Notes under the pieces: model-generated | Seen by the model: only the letters and a program-made list of their open reading frames with translations | The model's database searches: none | What the model was told of the DNA's origin: nothing | Shown: in pieces, positions 58,601-62,749 of the stretch | Numbering within the stretch: the stretch's first letter is position 1 | Layout of the letters: each line of letters starts with the position of its first letter | Translations under genes and position numbers: made by a program | Assembly: GCA_032622095.1 (NCBI GenBank) | Contig: CP136065.1 | Span: 150,229,577 to 150,293,576, forward strand | Origin: Siphonodentalium dalli | Taxonomy: Eukaryota > Mollusca > Scaphopoda > Gadilida > Siphonodentaliidae | Direction of reading: 5' to 3' | Length of the DNA stretch: 64,000 bases

Positions 58601-61299
58601 CCATGATATTCTAGATGTGTTTTCATAAAACAGACCTACAAAATAGTGTTGACAGCATTTATGAGATATGATGAACAAAAATGAAAGTTGCCAGTCCGAT
58701 TTCAGTGTCCTTGACCTTGAAAATCGCGATTAAAAATGACCACAAATTAACCAAAATTGTGCACGGAATTAACACAATTTTAATCAATCAACATAGCAAA
58801 AGAGAGCTGATTTATTTATGTGATTGGTTTATTATAAAATACGGGGTCAATACTTAACTCATGACCCAAAATGGCAGCAAAAGGTCAGTGCCACCCAGAA
58901 GTCTCCCGAGCAGCCACCAAGAACACATCTCATGCATCCCACTACTACTCAACTTCTACGGTATTTTCATGTACTCTAAGGTGTAATGTTAAGAAAAAAT
59001 GATTTTAACAGCAAATATCTTGGGTCTAAGTGTACCTACTGGGTCAAAGTTTAGCCTGACTAAGTTTTCATAATTTTTTCTGATCATGATGTGGTGGGGG
59101 GGGGGGGGGGGGGGAGGGGGGAGGGCACGGCAATACCATATAAGTGATGTCATTGTGATTGGATTTTAACAGGTGATGTGTCAGTGATCATTGAACTGAT
59201 CATTGTAGCAATGAAATATGCCATTCTATGGGTATAAATGTTCACCAAAAATCACCAATGAGGTTCTAGTCATATTTCAACAAGAAATGGACAGAACTTT
59301 GCAATCTTAGTGAGGCATACCATTACTTATAAATATTTCAACTCACTGGAAGCAAAATTATAAATTTGGCTCAAAATGGCTGCCAAAATAGCAGCCAATT
59401 TATAGTAAATGGTAGAAATTGCCCTGCAATTGCTTACAAGTGATGGTTGATGAATAAAGTTTACTAATAATAACATTTCTGATGGACCTTGATTAATTTT
59501 TGCTATTGTAACCATTGACAATACCAGAAATATTGGATTTTTCTCTCACAGACTTGACACCAAAAGTGGCAAAAATTAACTTTTCTGGGTTTGGCCATTT
59601 TTTTCCAGTAAAATTGAACTATCATTGGTATCAAAGGTGTTTATTGTGTTTTGATCTATATTAAATGTGTCACACTGAGGTGTTTTAGACCAAATATTCA
59701 AGATGGCTTGCAAAATGGCAACCATTTGGTAAAAAGTAGATTTTTCACATATATACAGAACATTATTTCAGCTATTGCGAAAAGGTAGCAAATTGTGATT
59801 TACTTGGTTATTTAAGAAGCTACTTTATCAACAGACAACTAAATATTCTATTCTGGTTGTTCCAGTACCTCATAAGGCATGAAAAATTCATTTTAAAGGA
59901 TGCAGTTTGGAATTTTGCGAAAACATCTTTTGGGATTCTGGCCATGTTTTTGAAAGAAAATGGGCAGAACTTTGAAATGAAACTGAGAAGGACCATAAGC
60001 TGTGGCTATTCTGGCGAGTCCCTGGGTACCACTACTCTGGGGATGAATTCGGCACCCGGATAACAGAATCTGAGGAGACTAGACATGCACCCAATCTCAA
60101 GATACCAGAAGATTGTTAATAAATATAGTTAACCTACCACACAGTCCCTGGACATCACTGTCCGGACTATTGGAGGAGAAAGCTATGCAATCTGACCAAC
60201 AACTTTCTGAATAAGGGCACTATAATGATCCATGATGAGATACAGGTAACCTGCCACTGATGTGAAAATTGGATATCAAATCCCCGTAACTGTACGTTTT
60301 ATGTATGAAAGTGTTTGAGTGGACTATGCTTCTTTCTCTCCTGTTGCCAAATAATGTTTGCGAAATATGCCACATGGAAAACTAATATATAAAAATTTAA
60401 CATTGGCCACCATTGCTCTGGAAATTCGTTCTAGCAATGCGGCCCCTAGATGAAGAGATCTACATTTGCAACCCCTGATAACCACTTCACACTTCACATG
60501 TTGGATATGTAAACACCAGAAAGCCAGCCTTAATATTATTATAGCACTGTTTGCAATAAAATAAACCTCCCTTTTCAACAGAGAAAACCCTAACTCCTAA
60601 AATCAAGTCTCTAAATATCACAGGTTTTAAGTAGATTTGGGGGATCTTAAATGTATTATTATATACATTTATTATGCTCCACACTCACTCAAAGCAAACT
60701 ATGATTGGCGACATGAAAGATTGTGTTTGTTTGATTAACATACTACGTTACCTGTCGTTGAGTTACATTAATTCGCCTAAATTCATTATACTCATTCCAC
60801 AAAAACAAGAAGAAAGATTTTGTTGGTACCATAGATCAATAATATATGATCTTTTCCTTTTTTTTAGTAAGGTTTCACATGTGTCTCATCATCGTATCGG
60901 GTTGCCTATTTTGAGTCATTTTGACCAAAGTGTTCGGCAATTGAGCATCGATCGCATTCATCGATAATCAGTTTTCACCATTTTGGTCACCATTCCATTA
61001 CCTGGATGTACTGTTCTAAAGTTTCACTTATGTTGGCAACTTGAGACATCAACAAGGGCATTCTGAGCAATCACCAATATTGTTTCTTATTGGAGACGAA
61101 ACATATTATATGAAGCTTGTAATGATTTGTTGAATATAAGTACCTTAGATCCTCCAATAAGGGCGATGCCTACAGAAAGCTTCCGTTTCATTCCTCCAGA
61201 CAGTGTTTTTGATAGAGCATGCCTCTTGTCTTCAAGATCAACAACTCCTAATATGTCGTCCACCTGAGCTGCAATCTCCTGTTTTTTGCAACCCTTTAG
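22175..61299 (-). CDS. ABCA3: ABCA3-like lipid ABC transporter, C-terminal two-thirds (10 exons)
   Basis: Coding segments from 5' to 3' on -: 61299-61144, 58081-57871, 55819-55555, 52845-52697, 40630-39593, 37487-37263, 34176-33665, 31015-30828, 24194-24024, 22646-22175. The total is 3,387 bases, an exact multiple of three (1,128 residues plus TGA). All nine introns start GT and end AG, and every phase matches. Order: NBD1 signature, Walker B and H-loop; linker; TMD2 with a large glycosylatable loop; NBD2 with Walker A, Q-loop, signature, Walker B and H-loop; and a conserved C-terminal SVSQ-LEQVF motif. Many positions agree with vertebrate ABCA3, which exports phospholipid into lamellar bodies. 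The invertebrate substrate is unknown. Upstream exons lie beyond 64000. No disabling change seen, so it is probably functional. Confidence 0.95.
23746..24018. mobile_element. Family C TTAA-type MITE abutting the donor of the NBD2 signature exon
   Basis: TTAA (23746-23749) then CCATTTCTATACTAAATACTC; the other end reads GAAAGGG then CTAA (24015-24018), a decayed TTAA. On - the end follows GTATG of the donor directly. The interior matches 35351-35733 closely (TTGGAATGGTTTATTATTCA). Confidence 0.85.
24024..24194 (-). CDS. ABCA3: ABCA3-like exon: NBD2 signature and Walker B
   Basis: Completes the signature (Y)[14 protein letters not shown], then [20 protein letters not shown] (Walker B, D-loop) and RTLVLTSHS with the switch histidine. 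Phase 2 at both junctions. Its donor GTATG runs straight into a family C MITE at intron position +6, and a family E MITE begins 27 bp outside the acceptor. Confidence 0.95.
24222..24345. mobile_element. Family E MITE, partial, beside an exon acceptor
   Basis: CAAGCCTGGATATTATAGTG, then CATTTGCAGAATGAGGTCCC and CAGAGGGTGAAT, followed by an inverted TGGGAACCTCATTCT block. Starts 27 bp from the exon at 24194. The far terminus and a TSD are not evident. Confidence 0.75.
24480..24692. mobile_element. Family A fold-back MITE, near complete
   Basis: CCGTAATGCTCT at the left after TA, ATTACTG at the right (24686-24692), 213 bp with near-perfect arms. The right TA has become AA. Confidence 0.85.
24737..28549. 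mobile_element. Large long-TIR element, no recognisable protein
   Basis: TAGTAGAGTCGCTT at 24737 mirrors AAGCGACTCTACTA-like sequence ending at 28549. Inverted similarity continues inward for at least 350 bp per side: CGTGGGAA, AACAAAT, TTGTTAGAC, GGGTC-GCGA-TGG, GA-GTCACAAAGATG and AAAGATGGCTGCCAAAATGG. TAT flanks both ends, a possible 3-bp TSD. The 3.8-kb interior has no transposase I can recognise. A hAT-like MITE (25886-26567) has inserted into it. Class uncertain. Confidence 0.72.
25886..26567. mobile_element. hAT-like MITE with AGTGTCGG ends, nested
   Basis: AGTGTCGGCGCACACGATCC at the left and, inverted at the right, AGTGTCGGTGAACACGATCC. TIRs extend over about 75 bp with repeated CCGATT and CCGGAT. 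682 bp. No TSD found, but CAACAAGTGTCGG is duplicated at the left end (25868-25893). More GC-rich than its surroundings. Confidence 0.8.
28649..29665. mobile_element. TTAA-flanked element of about 1 kb
   Basis: TTAA (28649) then CCCATTGAACCC; the right end is GGGTTCAAAGGG then TTAA (29662-29665). An internal direct repeat (TACCCTGTTTTAGATACA near 28715, TATCCTGTTTTAGACACA near 29133) lies about 418 bp apart. Frames of 64-138 codons inside resemble no known protein. Probably non-autonomous piggyBac-like. Confidence 0.72.
29920..30819. mobile_element. Family C TTAA-type MITE split by a nested hAT MITE
   Basis: TTAA (29920-29923) with CACTTTCTATACTAAATACC at the left; the right end is AGAAATGG then ATAA (30816-30819). 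With the nested 630-bp element and one TSD removed, it is about 262 bp, the usual family C length. Its right end is 9 bases into the intron after the exon at 30828. Confidence 0.83.
30101..30730. mobile_element. hAT-like MITE nested in family C, 8-bp TSD CCTGAACA
   Basis: CAGGGACCAGCC at the left, GGCTGGTCCCTG at the right. CCTGAACA repeats at 30093-30100 and 30731-30738, and the family C sequence reads through when one copy is removed. A short hairpin with CGCCCTAGAGCC and GGCTCTAGGGCG lies near the right end (30650-30693). Confidence 0.88.
30828..31015 (-). CDS. ABCA3: ABCA3-like exon: NBD2 Q-loop and helical region
   Basis: Encodes [20 protein letters not shown] (Q-loop glutamine in YCPQ), then METL-like [13 protein letters not shown] and [13 protein letters not shown]. 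Donor ACAG|GTCAGT in phase 2. MITEs lie 25 bp outside the acceptor side (31041) and from intron position +9 on the donor side (30819). Confidence 0.95.
31041..31438. mobile_element. Family B MITE next to an exon acceptor
   Basis: TTAA at 31041-31044 and 31435-31438, with CCCTTTACCCAAC termini and two hairpins. It is in the inverse orientation to 15222-15567. It begins 25 bp from the exon at 31015, close to the branch-point zone of that intron. Confidence 0.88.
31435..31697. mobile_element. Second family B subtype MITE sharing a TTAA with its neighbour
   Basis: Starts at the TTAA that ends the previous element, continues CCCTTCCATGATTAGAGC and ends CATGAAAGGG then TTAA (31694-31697). It has two hairpins of the CTCTTATATATGCGAG type. 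Same subtype as 34632-34905 and 61406-61655. Confidence 0.83.
31800..31935. repeat. Degenerate 16-bp minisatellite, TATGGACC phase
   Basis: Repeats of the form TTATGGACCCGGGC, such as TATTATGGACCC, GTATGGACTCTGGG and GATATGGACCTCAGG. It is the inverse complement of the array at 32700-32912, about 770 bp away. Confidence 0.65.
32700..32912. repeat. 16-bp minisatellite, about 13 units
   Basis: GCCAGGGTCCATAAAA-type units in tandem with few changes. The 67-codon - strand frame over it (DPG-PWL-like repeats) is a translation of the array and not a gene. Confidence 0.85.
33004..33470. mobile_element. Family B MITE with expanded A/T-rich centre
   Basis: Hairpins at about 33050-33115 and 33355-33420 flank about 240 bp of tandem TTGTTAAAGAATGTAAG and AAAAATGATAAAAA units, which occur once in 18193-18581. 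TTAA termini have decayed (CATGAAAGGGTATC at the right). Confidence 0.72.
33665..34176 (-). CDS. ABCA3: ABCA3-like exon: last TMD2 helix and NBD2 Walker A
   Basis: Encodes 171 residues. [20 protein letters not shown] is the last helix. [13 protein letters not shown] precedes NBD2, [11 protein letters not shown] opens it, and [19 protein letters not shown] is the Walker A (lysine near visible residue 821). Ends GAG before GTAAGA in phase 0. Confidence 0.96.
34632..34905. mobile_element. Family B subtype MITE, TTAA-flanked
   Basis: TTAA (34632-34635) then ACCCTTCCATGGCTGGAGC; right end CGTCATGAAAGGG then TTAA (34902-34905). Two hairpins of the CTCTTATATATGCGAG type. Confidence 0.82.
35028..35239. 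mobile_element. Family A fold-back MITE, eroded left terminus
   Basis: Both arms present. The right end, GGGCATTACTG then TA, is intact; the left end reads ATATACCTAAATAATCG in place of CAGTAATGCCCTAA. Left start approximate. Confidence 0.8.
35351..35733. mobile_element. Family C MITE, complete, with internal duplication
   Basis: TTAA (35351-35354), CCCTTTCTATACTAAATACT; right end GTACAGAAAGGG then TTAA (35730-35733). An internal segment of about 160 bp (GTTCAGATAATAAGTTCAAC) is present twice in tandem, which explains the 383-bp length against about 270 bp for other copies. Confidence 0.86.
35734..37262. other. Intron sequence, nothing recognised
   Basis: AT-rich intron between two TMD2/NBD2 exons. 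AAAGRGCCGTAACTCTGGTAAAAATG occurs twice (near 36993 and 37160), a short local repeat. No exon or element boundary seen. Confidence 0.4.
37263..37487 (-). CDS. ABCA3: ABCA3-like exon: TMD2 helices and extracellular turn
   Basis: 75 residues: [20 protein letters not shown], then [20 protein letters not shown], then a cysteine-containing stretch ([21 protein letters not shown]). Phase 1 at both ends, acceptor TTACAG, donor TAG|GTAAGA. Confidence 0.94.
37583..37992. repeat. Large palindrome, arms about 147 bp
   Basis: AAAGGTATTCAATCCGATCA at 37583 mirrors TGATCAGATTGAGTACCTTT ending at 37992; the arms continue to CGAAAATTAATAG and enclose about 115 bp. A related partial copy follows at 38330-38620. 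Open frames of about 100 codons on both strands result from this symmetry. Confidence 0.85.
38000..38325. repeat. Family H repeat, inverse of 3213-3550
   Basis: Ends TCGAAAATTAAGTGGGCC at 38324 and reads in reverse like 3213-3550. A second GGGCCCACTTAATTTTCGA end sits at 37520-37540, so the palindrome at 37583-37992 may lie inside one family H element bounded at 37520 and 38325. Confidence 0.72.
38330..38620. repeat. Partial, diverged copy of the 37583 palindrome
   Basis: AAGGTACTCAATCCGATTAT and TTGATTCGAGTCGAGGAACC repeat the arm sequence. Inside is a tight hairpin (GCGGGTGTAAGAT, CTCTAAAATCAAGTGG and inverse, 38455-38545). Confidence 0.75.
38964..39368. mobile_element. TTAA-flanked MITE with CCCTTTCAGTGCCAG ends
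   Basis: TTAA (38964-38967), CCCTTTCAGTGCCAGGTCCG; right end CCCCTGGCACTGAAAGGG then TTAA (39365-39368). It carries one family B hairpin (39012-39085), so families share internal modules. A remnant of this terminus (TTGGCACTGAAAGGG) is at about 16647. Confidence 0.85.
39593..40630 (-). CDS. ABCA3: ABCA3-like exon: start of TMD2 and extracellular loop
   Basis: Large exon of 1,038 bases. It encodes a pre-TM segment ([20 protein letters not shown]), the first TMD2 helix ([15 protein letters not shown]) and about 170 loop residues with N-x-S/T sites (NSTQ, NNSQ, NMTL, NDTA). Then come [20 protein letters not shown], the [17 protein letters not shown] coupling region and several more helices. Acceptor TTGCAG, donor GCAG|GTAAGT in phase 1. 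Confidence 0.95.
40631..42986. other. Intron sequence with an AGGAT-element relative
   Basis: Start of the 12-kb intron between the linker and TMD2 exons. Near 41200-41290, GGGGTGACAGGAAGACAGCC is followed by sequence like the short elements at 4304 and 4617; ATAGGATAGGAT occurs at 41820. Otherwise nothing recognised; the frames of 60-112 codons look random. Confidence 0.45.
42987..43107. mobile_element. Family A MITE reduced to one arm
   Basis: CAGTAATGCTCT after TA (42985-42986), one full arm, then a jump from CTCTCAGGGAGAGC to the terminal ATTACTG before TA (43108-43109). The second arm is deleted but both termini and the TA target remain. 121 bp. Confidence 0.86.
43110..44776. other. Intron sequence, nothing recognised
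   Basis: AT-rich. Two - strand frames of 72-74 codons (near 43946-44170 and 44467-44685) are Lys/Met/Cys-rich but have no motif I can name. No transposon boundary seen. Confidence 0.35.
45629..45872. repeat. Tandem repeat, unit about 55 bp
   Basis: Around five diverged units of TTTTCAGAATGTTCAAC, then TTAACATTTGGTTTA and TAACAAATTTGAA. Lies just beyond the transposase stop, inside the hAT element. Confidence 0.75.
45944..48110 (-). pseudogene. Broken BED-finger hAT transposase (ZBED-like)
   Basis: In order on -: an acidic N-terminal region (to about 47900); a BED zinc finger (CIMC with HHKDIH, about 47845-47745); the RNase H-like core with [15 protein letters not shown] and ITCDNVSSN (probable catalytic Asp residues); [14 protein letters not shown]; and the hAT dimerisation domain near the end ([39 protein letters not shown]). 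Three lesions are visible: a 1-base frameshift in the finger (about 47780), an in-frame TGA near 47648 and an in-frame TAA at 46882-46880 where the frame otherwise continues. It cannot make a full protein. Similar to domesticated ZBED proteins, but the lesions and the flanking TIRs mark it as a transposon relic. The start position is uncertain. Confidence 0.9.
48371..48423. repeat. Short direct repeat inside the hAT element
   Basis: GCGACATCAAAGCAGGCGGCC occurs twice, about 32 bp apart, between the transposase and the right TIR. Confidence 0.7.
48790..49700. repeat. Old tandem duplication, unit about 520 bp
   Basis: AGCCCTCT, TTTGAGATAT-GGCTGTCCC, ATTACAAATTC and CAGTTTGTCATTCTGTC at 48800-48900 recur at 49310-49400. 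Later blocks (GGAATAATTTAT, GCACGCACA-CATAAAA) also recur. The two copies have diverged a good deal. Frames of 122-143 codons follow the repeat. Confidence 0.78.
49743..50863. mobile_element. TTAA-flanked element with internal duplication
   Basis: TTAA (49743-49746) then CTCGTTTGGGACG; right end CGTCTTAAACGAG then TTAA (50860-50863). Inside, about 240 bp (TGGGTCAGACCATTTG, GGGTGATCATCCGT, GGGTAGATACCA, GGGGCTGTAATTTCGCTATA) occurs twice, about 396 bp apart. GGGAAACGGATATATCCGTTTCCC-like palindromes lie near the right end. 1.1 kb, no transposase seen. Confidence 0.75.
50864..52030. other. Intron sequence, nothing recognised
   Basis: AT-rich sequence between elements in the 12-kb intron; no exon, RNA gene or element boundary supported. 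Confidence 0.4.
52036..52100. repeat. Family E fragment
   Basis: ATTTGCAGAATGAGGTCCCC, CAGAGGGTGAATTTAGTGAC, then unrelated sequence. Solo internal piece, no termini. Confidence 0.7.
52196..52345. mobile_element. Family C MITE, short inverse copy
   Basis: Ends GAGTATTTAGTATACAAAGG then ATTAA (TTAA 52342-52345), the family C terminus inverted. The other end is near GTACAGAAGGAG (about 52200). AATGTTCAGATAATAAAGTT is the shared core. Confidence 0.75.
52697..52845 (-). CDS. ABCA3: ABCA3-like exon: cytoplasmic linker
   Basis: About 50 hydrophilic residues ([19 protein letters not shown], then a Ser/Thr-rich run) between NBD1 and TMD2, poorly conserved as expected. Acceptor TTACAG. I chose TCAG|GTGATG at 52697 as donor, in phase 1 with the next exon. 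An alternative phase-1 donor, G|GTAATA, lies earlier in the exon near residue 26 of its product and would drop about 24 residues. Confidence 0.85.
52955..53290. other. Intron sequence, nothing recognised
   Basis: AT-rich. A 73-codon - strand frame looks random. Confidence 0.35.
53295..53418. mobile_element. Family E MITE, left half
   Basis: CAAGCCTTGAAATAGTGTG, GAGGTCCCCAGAGGGTGAAT, one fold-back to TTCACCCTCTGGGGACCTCA, then CTGCTTA; the second half is missing. Nearly identical to 14384-14634 over this stretch. Confidence 0.8.
54224..54237. repeat. C14 homopolymer
   Basis: Fourteen C residues; a likely length-variable or mis-sequenced site. It breaks no gene. Confidence 0.9.
54455..55523. 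mobile_element. Putative hAT-like MITE with GTCGA-rich ends
   Basis: Left AGAGTGCTGAAACGACTAG with TAGTCGATG; right, inverted, TAGTGTTGAAACAATTAGTAG with GTCGACGTC. Imperfect flanks GTTGTGCA and GTTGTAGA may be a decayed TSD. About 1.07 kb, no protein. Confidence 0.6.
55555..55819 (-). CDS. ABCA3: ABCA3-like exon: region after NBD1
   Basis: Encodes [12 protein letters not shown], then [20 protein letters not shown] and [14 protein letters not shown]. This is the ABCA post-NBD regulatory domain with its family-typical TTMEEVFL ending. Starts in phase 1 and ends in phase 2 before GTAAAT. Reading on without splicing meets TAA at once, which supports the donor. Confidence 0.93.
55872..56288. mobile_element. 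Family E MITE, long form, 8-bp TSD GACTACAG
   Basis: CAAGCCTGGAAATAGTTTG at the left, a degenerate inverse (CACACATTTGCAGCC) at the right, GACTACAG at 55864-55871 and 56289-56296. 417 bp. The core shares CTTCTGCAAATTAGGGGATA with 18677-19003. It lies 52 bp from the exon at 55819. Confidence 0.85.
56297..57870. other. Intron sequence with a short local repeat
   Basis: GGAATGTTCAACTAATYTG-TGTCAA occurs at about 56770 and 57066. Otherwise no supported feature. Confidence 0.4.
57871..58081 (-). CDS. ABCA3: ABCA3-like exon: NBD1 Walker B and H-loop
   Basis: Encodes [20 protein letters not shown] (Walker B with catalytic Glu, then the D-loop), [17 protein letters not shown] with the switch histidine, and [13 protein letters not shown]. 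Acceptor TTTCAG; donor G|GTAGGT, phase 1. The [10 protein letters not shown] block is close to vertebrate ABCA3. Confidence 0.95.
59096..59125. repeat. G-rich tract (G19 plus G-runs)
   Basis: Nineteen G, then GGGGAGGGGGGAGGG-like runs, on + (C-rich in the transcribed - strand). It could form a G-quadruplex, and its length is probably unreliable. Confidence 0.85.
59180..60010. repeat. Dispersed repeat with AAAATGGCTGCCAAAAT motif
   Basis: TTCTAGTCATATTTCAACAAGA, GTGAGGCAT-CCATTAC and AAAATGGC-CCAAAAT match 62460-62610 closely in the same orientation. A more diverged unit follows near 59680-59980 (AAGATGGCTTGCAAAATGGC, GGGATTCTGGCCAT). Confidence 0.78.
60011..61143. other. Intron sequence, nothing recognised
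   Basis: No exon or element boundary seen. Frames of 65-97 codons look random. Confidence 0.35.
61144..61299 (-). CDS. ABCA3: ABCA3-like exon: NBD1 signature
   Basis: 52 residues from LKGCKKQEI. The ABC signature LSGGM is at residues 33-37 of the visible protein and is followed by [15 protein letters not shown]. Starts in phase 0 after an acceptor ending CTCAACAG and ends AAG before GTACTT. The preceding exon should hold the NBD1 Walker A and Q-loop; it is not in the window. Confidence 0.95.
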
Positions 61300-61405
61300 C
61301 TGTTGAGAAAAAGTGACAGATATATTAAATCAAAGCTAAATTTGGATCGCAGTAATGCACCTATCGGTTAAAAAAGGGAGGTTAGATTATCTCTGAAAGA
61401 ATTTG

Positions 61406-61655
61406 TTAACCCTTTCATGACGGGAGCTGTGCTGGTGCAACATTACAGATCCCGTACCAGTGCATTATCTTATATATGCGAGACTTTCAGAGAGAGCCTC
61501 CCATATTTAAGAGAATGCACTGGCTTAGAAGGTCATGGTAAATATTGTTAGGCCAATGCATTCTCTTATATATGCAAGGCTCCCAATATATAAGATAATG
61601 CATTGGCACAGAGTATTCACAAACTTTAAGGAAGTTTCAGTCATGGAAGGGTTAA
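61406..61655. mobile_element. Family B subtype MITE, TTAA-flanked
   Basis: TTAA (61406-61409), CCCTTTCATGACGGGAGC; right end CAGTCATGGAAGGG then TTAA (61652-61655). Two eroded hairpins. 250 bp, in the intron upstream of the NBD1 signature exon. Confidence 0.83.
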
Positions 61656-61848
61656 TTATCAGAACAAAAAACTAGCTTTCCTTGGACCATAAAGTATACA
61701 ATTAAATATACAATTATAACAAAGGTGTGGGTTCATTTTTAGATTTGAATTAAGCCCACGAGTGGCATGATACTTGGGCATTGAATTTTTAGTAGTAACT
61801 TGATTTATTTGTAGGCATTTTAAGTTTTTGAAAGCTTATATTTGTTTG

Positions 61849-61960
61849 TTAACCATTCCTTTACCAAACACACATTGACAAGTAGTTCCCTTAGGAAATG
61901 TTCAAATAAATTCATCAAACGGCTATAGATATTTTCTGAAAATTTCCCACCAATGAATTA
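61849..61960. mobile_element. Family C MITE fragment
   Basis: TTAA then CCATTCCTTTACCAAACACA, AGTAGTTCCCTTAGGAAATG and TTCAAATAA; the right end is lost. Confidence 0.65.
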
Positions 61961-62339
61961 ATCCGGGAGCTAATGGGGGTACCCTTGCACCCCCCCCCTG
62001 GGGCTTAACTTTACCCCACTCATTTTGTTCCTTATTAAGTCCTTCAACTTTTAAGCAATGTTAACAAGAAAAAAAAGTGGCCGTGTAGACTCCAAACAAG
62101 ATGGCTATGATGGCTGCCGTTTTTCAGACTTGGCCCTAAGTCAGTTTGATGCAAATTATAGCAGGAATCTCTGGTAAAATGTTTACTAATGTATATATTT
62201 TCGTGAAGCTAAGACATAATGCCACCTTTATAGGAAAAATTTAAACTCCCCATCCAAGATGGCCGCCGGAATTGAAAATATGACGTTTTTTCACTTATAT
62301 CTTCCAGATCAGTTTATGCTGTTTGGAACTGGTTGAGAA

Positions 62340-62700
62340 ATGTGACTTTATTTTGTATTTTGTATATTAACTGATCATTAGAGCAATTAAGCATGCAATT
62401 ATTGGGGTCCTAGCCCCTTCCGATCCTTCAAAAAATTTGATATTACAGAATGCGGTATAAAATTTCACAAAAAATCACAATTGGGATTCTAGTCATATTT
62501 CAACAAGAAATGAACAGAAATGTGTAATGTAAGTGAGGCATATCATTACCTGTGAATATTCCAACTCATTGGAACCAAGATTGTTACTTTGGCCCAAAAT
62601 GGCCACCAAAATATGGAAAATGGTAGATATTGCCCCAGTGAGATAAACTGAGATAAACCATAATATGTGGCTATTGTGGCCCATTAGGATAAAAATTGAT
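62340..62700. repeat. Second copy of the 59180 dispersed repeat
   Basis: Shares ATTCTAGTCATATTTCAACA, AAGTGAGGCATATCATTACC and CAAAATGGCCACCAAAAT with 59230-59400, about 3.2 kb apart in direct orientation. Confidence 0.78.
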
Positions 62701-62749
62701 CAACTGGATGCAGGATGGATGCCAAGATGGCAGCTAGGGAGTTAATGTA

